In this document: piece after piece, positions 59,501-64,000 of the stretch
How the letters are laid out: the number at the start of each line of letters is the position of its first letter
Position numbering within the stretch: position 1 is the first letter of the stretch
From: Panulirus ornatus
Taxonomy: Eukaryota > Arthropoda > Malacostraca > Decapoda > Palinuridae
Assembly: GCF_036320965.1 (NCBI RefSeq)
Contig: NC_092250.1
Span: 13,778,100 to 13,842,099, forward strand
DNA length: 64,000 nt
Reading direction: 5' to 3'
Notes under the pieces: generated by a model
Told to the model about the DNA's origin: nothing
The model's input: the letters and a program-made list of their open reading frames with translations, nothing else
The model's database searches: none
Translations under genes and position numbers: made by a program

Positions 59501-60407
59501 CTCGGAAATGCAATTCAAGCCAGCTACAATTGTTCCGTGGAGGCGTTAACCACAAGTACATGCGCAGTGGCATTGCACAGGGTCGCTGTGTGTAATTGCA
59601 TCTATTCCCACTCCACTGGTGTCTGGTTGTATTCTTACGCTCTGTGTTTTTCAAGTCTGTGTTTCCTGATGTGGTTTTCATCCATTGTTTTTAGTAAGTC
59701 ATACTTTGGTTTGCACTATGGCAGTATTTCTGTGCCCTACTTTTTTCTTGGCAGGAAGTCTTTCTTCAGCTTTTATTCAGTCTATTATTACATTGGATTA
59801 CATTATTTATTTTGGTTAGAATACCGTGTTCCGCTTCTCTATATTTTTCATCCTTTCATTCTCATTTTACCTTCACTGCTTTTTTCAGATTCAGGTTCTT
59901 AAACTTGCAAGTTGTCTGCCAAATAGATTTTTAGGCATGTGTAAGGTAGCCCGATATGTTTATTGTTCTTTTGTGTCAGTTATGTGTTTTTCGTTCAGCG
60001 AGCTTTGTGCGTAGTGCTAGCTCGAAGTGGAATTTACCTTCGATATCACTCTATGGTTGGTGGTTCTGCGAAGTGTGGCTGCTTCGGCCTTGCTCACACC
60101 CTTTCGAGAGGGAGGTCAAGGGAAGCCAGCTCCCAAGAGGAGCATATAAGCGAACCACATTGCTTCCCTCCCCGCCAACTACAAGAGTTCGTGGGTTTTA
60201 TACCACGGTTCTACGACATTATCTTCGCTTCTGCAAAGACGAATACTGGAAGCCAGCCACTTCTGAGAGCCTGGACAACAGGCAATCCTCACTTAGCGGA
60301 CCGGTAACCAGTGTTAAGCGGAAGTACATTTGTCAAGTGTACGGAAGAGACCAAAGCTAATGGGATTCGCTGCTCCCTTCCTTTTGCTTGACCCCCTCCC
60401 AAGCCTT

Positions 60408-60656
60408 GGAATTCGCTGCCTACGATTTCTGTAGGGGGTTGAGTTCTGTGACATGCCCATTCCTGGCCATTTATGCAGATAGCTCTGGCTTTCGTGCCTA
60501 CGAATTTCTTGGAAGCGTCGGCTTTGTTAGTACCGCCTGTTTTACCTGTAGAATTCGTTGCCTACGAATTTAGCTTTGGGGGGTCCGCCAGGGATGCCTG
60601 GTTAGTCGTGGACACTGCCTTCAGCACAGGAGGCACTTTTCGTTGCCTGCGAATTG
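60408..60656 (+). repeat. Spaced short inverted-repeat motifs in copy 1
   Basis: Four occurrences of a 20-bp imperfect palindrome: 60409 (GAATTCGCTGCCTACGATTT), 60491 (TTCGTGCCTACGAATTTC), 60551 (GAATTCGTTGCCTACGAATT) and 60640 (TTCGTTGCCTGCGAATTG). Spacing is 60-90 bp. The third has perfect arms AATTCGT and ACGAATT. Confidence 0.75.
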
Positions 60657-60807
60657 TGGACAAGGAGATGGTTTCCTGTCTCCCTGGGAAGGAAAAAGAA
60701 TAATGGATTCTTGAGTCGGCCACGTTGTGTTGGCAATGTATGCGCCCAGGAGCCAAAGTGGGTGAGAGAGTGCAACCTTCTTGCGGCGTGAATTAGAGTG
60801 AATATTT

Positions 60808-60811
60808 GTGT

Positions 60812-60881
<70 letters not shown>
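60808..60881. repeat. (GT)n microsatellite
   Basis: Present only in copy 1 of the tandem duplication. Confidence 0.98.
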
Positions 60882-60884
<3 letters not shown>

Positions 60885-61258
60885 GTGGTGCTTCTCTCTA
60901 GCGATGTGAACACGAGTCGTTTATCCGAGTGGCTGGTTATGATTGATGTGGCGTAAAGTTTCAATGCCGATGTGTTAGCCAGTGATGGAGCAGAATGTAT
61001 CCTGCAGCACTCCAGCACGGACCTATGCACACGTCAAGCCTGCGTTTCCTTAATCCGTCACACTTCACTGGAACACCATTTGTGTGCTACGGTGAGAGAG
61101 CTTTTACACTTTTTTTCCCCCGTCTCTAAACCCTGAGCATTTACTATGTTTGAATGCCCTGGGCGTCTCTAGTGATGTACGACACTTGAAGTTCCACAAG
61201 TTGCTCCAGAGCAGCTGGTTTGAAAAGTCCAAGATAGGCCTCTGCCAATTTGATCTTG

Positions 61259-62605
61259 GTTAGAACTCCATGTTCCACTCTTCAGTATTCTATCTTAATA
61301 ATTTTTCACATTTTTCATTCATCATGTATCCTTCGATGCGTTTGTTTTTTTTTTGTTTTTTTGAACATTTACATATTTTTGATCCGGTGTCAAGTTGTGT
61401 AGTTCACAATTCTTCAAATGTATGAGTTGCTGCTGCCGCTGGTAGCTCGTGGGAGGTTCATATGTTTAATGTTTTATTGTGTTCGGTAAAATTAGTGGAG
61501 AGAAGTGCAGTGTTGTCGTGTGCCCTAAGATTGCTCCGGGTGGAGTTCAGCTTTCACTCTTCCTCTGACTATTGTTGGAGGTTCTATGGAGTGTGGCTGC
61601 TACATCCTGGCTCACACCTTGAGAAGGAGGATTGCACTCCAAGAGCCGGCAGCGTTGCTTCGCTGCTCGTGATCTGCAGCGGTTCGTTGGTTCTGAGCCT
61701 TGGTTCTGCCTTACCGTCTTCGCTTCCGTAACTTCGTAACTCGCAACCACTTCTAAGAGCCTGAGCGACAGTCCCTTTTCACTTGGCGGGCTTGTGACCA
61801 GTGTTAAATGGCAGTGTTTTCCCTCGCGCATTTGTCTACTTCGTACCCGAGACAAAACTAATGGGATTCGCTGCTCCGTGCCTCCTGCTTGCCTGCTTCC
61901 CATGTCTTAGAATTCCCTGCCTGCGAATTTTTAGTGGAAGTTGAGTTCTGTGTTGTTCTGTGGTATGACCATTCCTGAACATTTGTACAATTCTTGCATC
62001 GCTGCCCACGAATTTCTTGAAACTTGATACCTCCTGCGTTCAGGTTTTACATCTAGAATTCGCCGTCTGCGAATTTTAACTTGAGAGGTCTGGGTTGGTT
62101 GGCTGGCTGGTTGGTCATGCACACTACTTTTATCACTATCGGCGCTTTTACGTTGGCCTGTGAATTTTGGACAATGAGGTGGTTCCCTGTCCCTCTGGCC
62201 AACGACTATGGCCAGGTATACTCAAATCGGCCGATGGTCTCTTGGTGTATGGGGTTTATGTATGTCCCTGCCAACCCTAGTGGGCGTGCAAGTGCAGCAG
62301 CTGCCTTGTGGCGTTATGAACACTAGCTTTAGTCTCTCGTGGTGTGGCTGCGCGTTGCTGCGTTATATTCTCGGTTGCCTGTGTGGTTGGGTATGGCTGA
62401 CTTGGCATGAAGTTTCGTGGTGAAGTGTTACTCTTTGTTGGGCGCAAATTGTATCCTGCAGCGCCACAGTATATGCCTCTCGAGGACATGTACCTACCTA
62501 TCAAGCCTGTGTTTCCTTAAGACTTCAAACTTCATCTAACGTTGGTACACTGTGTTTGTCACGGTGAGAGTTGTACACTTGTTTTACCCCTTCTCTTAAC
62601 CCTGA
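61259..62605 (+). repeat. Diverged tandem duplication, copy 2
   Basis: Second copy, starting TTGGTTAGAACTCCATGTTC and ending near TTCTCTTAACCCTGAATA. It lacks the (GT)n tract of copy 1. Small insertions and deletions run along its full length, so the duplication is old. Confidence 0.72.
61910..62168 (+). repeat. Spaced short inverted-repeat motifs in copy 2
   Basis: The same four motifs at 61910 (GAATTCCCTGCCTGCGAATT), 61999, 62055 (GAATTCGCCGTCTGCGAATT) and 62150, in the same order and with similar spacing as in copy 1. Confidence 0.7.
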
Positions 62606-62624
62606 ATATACCATACTTTAACCT

Positions 62625-62790
62625 ATAGTGTACACATACACACCCCAGCTTAAGCCAGGTCCCCATTCATTGACCACCCTTACAATGGGCTGTGAGCTGC
62701 CTGCTCTGCAACGGGATTCGAGCCTGGCCTCATCAGATTGGTCGGTCGCAGCGCTAACCACTACACTACAGTGTGTGTGTGTGTGTGGTA
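62625..62790 (-). repeat. tRNA-derived SINE
   Basis: Minus strand: box A-like AGTGTAGTGGTTAGCGCTG, box B GGCTCGAATCCC, and a tail with GGTGGTCAATGAATGGGGAC. It is about 210 bp upstream of cadherin exon D. Confidence 0.7.
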
Positions 62791-63005
62791 AATTCACAAG
62801 CTACGAACATTATCAGTGATATGCACGAATAATACTATCATTTTATGAAGGACATGTGGAAGAAAGGATCAAGACGAGACCATTACAGATAGGGCCAGGT
62901 AGCTGTGATGATAGTGGCAGTGACGGGGGAATAGTTAGGGTGAGGAAGAAAGGGAAAACGAAGGACTCGGGATACTGATGCTTTCCTCCTTCCTGTCCAC
63001 CTTAG

Positions 63006-63182
63006 GGACGTGGGGGATGGAAGGACCCCCGCCACTTGGACTCCGCCTGGGTGTCCGTGAAGCTCAGGGACGTGAACGACAACCCACCGCAGTTCTCGCG
63101 CCCGCACGCCCACATCACAGTGAGGGAAGACACAGCCCCAGGCACCCTCCTCGCTTCCCTGGCCGCCCACGACCCTGATATG
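63006..63182 (+). CDS. Cadherin (neural-cadherin-like) internal exon D
   Basis: A 59-codon exon, phase 0 at both ends, with acceptor TCCACCTTAG before 63006 and donor ATG followed by GTAAGT at 63183. It begins GRGGWKDPRHLDSAWVSVKL, continues with the calcium linker RDVNDNPPQF, and starts the next EC repeat with VREDTAPGTLL and AAHDPDM. It completes the EC repeat begun in exon B. The insertion GRGGWKDPRH before the last strand lengthens this repeat relative to a standard EC domain, a feature I associate with CadN-like arthropod cadherins. The next exon lies beyond the window. The intron between exons C and D contains a SINE, a retrotransposon relic and a 1.3-kb duplicated block. Confidence 0.94.
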
Positions 63183-64000
63183 GTAAGTGAAACCATTCGC
63201 CTCACTTAGTAGAGCAGCGCGACCTTTCCTAACTGAGTGTAACGACGATAAGCACACATTCACACGTAACAAGGACTGTCGCAGTGCACTCCATGGTGAG
63301 TACACGCGCATGTTGTACACACCCACACACACACACACACACACCACACACACACACACACACACAGTGAGTACACAATCATCGGTAGTAGTGACGTCTA
63401 TGGCACGGGCGTAGCATGCTCCATTCAAGGGTCATCTCGGAGTAAAAAATGGAGGAACAGAAAGTAGAAATAAACTAGGGCTTGTAGACGTGGCTGAAAG
63501 GTAGAAAGAGTGTAGGAGGAGAGGACTAAGGGAGGAAGGGAGGTCCAATGTTCTGCTGGTCGAGGGAAGTAGGTGTTATAATAGCCAGTCCTCGAGTGGC
63601 CGGTTGCCACATGAAAACTATTGGAACCATTAACACTTCGTGGGTACAGCCACACCTCTACTTGCCTAAGCCTACATACATGACCACGAATACACCAGCA
63701 CCCGCTGGTGTATGGGAGCGTGTCGACCGCCAGGGTCGTGTCACACTGAAGTTATCACCGACTGAATAATCCGAAAGACCTTTAGGTGTTCGAGATGATT
63801 TTAAACCTATAGACACTCTTGCTGCACGTAGAACACTTGCACGCTCACACACACACTGGGGGTCACTTTTTCATGCCCACTGATGGTGAGTACAGCCATA
63901 GGCTTGTGTGTAGTGAGTACACTAGTGCGGTGAAATTTTGAGTACACCCACACGCTTACTAAATGCTAGGTTCACCTACACATCCTCAGAGGGATTATAA
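63183..64000. other. Start of the intron after exon D
   Basis: Opens with GTAAGTGA and carries (CA)n. No further cadherin exon was found before the window ends. Confidence 0.6.
63322..63367. repeat. (CA)n microsatellite
   Basis: In the intron after exon D. Confidence 0.97.

Larger units (their letters stand above)
59815..61140 (+). repeat. Diverged tandem duplication, copy 1
   Basis: Aligns in order with 61259-62605. Shared anchors are GTGTGGCTGC (60073 and 61589), GACCAGTGTTAA-like (60309 and 61797), ATGGGATTCGCTGCTCC (60360 and 61861) and TGTATCCTGCAGC (60996 and 62450). Copy 1 alone has a (GT)n tract at 60808-60881. It contains four short inverted-repeat motifs of the type AATTCG...CGAATT. 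Its position just after the integrase remnant suggests LTR origin, but no clear TG...CA ends were found. Confidence 0.72.

Overview
The window looks like a repeat-dense stretch of an invertebrate nuclear genome, most likely a decapod crustacean. That assignment is inferred from the very heavy load of TA, GA/CT and CA/GT microsatellites, the RTE-type and Penelope-like retroelements, and an arthropod-style classical cadherin split by long introns. No bacterial gene organisation is visible.

The only host gene I can support is a cadherin on the + strand, closest in motif layout to the neural-cadherin (CadN) class. Four internal exons are visible: 38935-39168, 57738-57913, 58211-58357 and 63006-63182. 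Their splice sites and phases join without a break, and the reading passes through the end of one EC repeat, a complete following one and the start of the next. The first and last exons of the gene lie outside the window. The rest of the window is read here as intron or upstream sequence of this gene.

Region by region: 1-4.2 kb holds microsatellites, two RTE-type LINE fragments and one copy of a short interspersed repeat. 5.7-12.3 kb holds a Penelope-like (PLE) remnant with hammerhead-type ribozymes, an 85-bp satellite of about 18 copies, and a second PLE with a ribozyme. 13.5-23.7 kb holds minisatellites and most of the RTE copies, including the longest (14.9-17.5 kb, minus strand), plus another PLE copy at 19.6-20.2 kb. 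27-38.6 kb holds an inverted repeat pair, several minisatellites (29.8-35.7 kb) and two degraded LINE reverse transcriptases of another type. 38.9-39.7 kb holds a cadherin exon whose 3' end and splice donor are amplified in tandem. 42.8-44.2 kb holds two head-to-head PLE remnants. 46-50 kb is old degenerate tandem sequence. 50-57.5 kb holds RTE relics, short-repeat inverted pairs and inverted ribozyme pairs. 57.7-63.2 kb holds the last three exons; the intron between the last two carries a tRNA-derived SINE, a broken Ty3/gypsy-type integrase and a diverged 1.3-kb tandem duplication.

The most notable signals are (1) sixteen tandem units spanning an exon-intron junction, fifteen of them with a GT splice donor; (2) three sequence families of hammerhead-ribozyme-like motifs downstream of PLE coding ends, all with self-complementary stem III and the same extra nucleotide before stem II; and (3) a 220-bp repeat that shares its 3' tail with the RTE LINE. 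Mobile-element ends in this window repeatedly abut (TA)n tracts.
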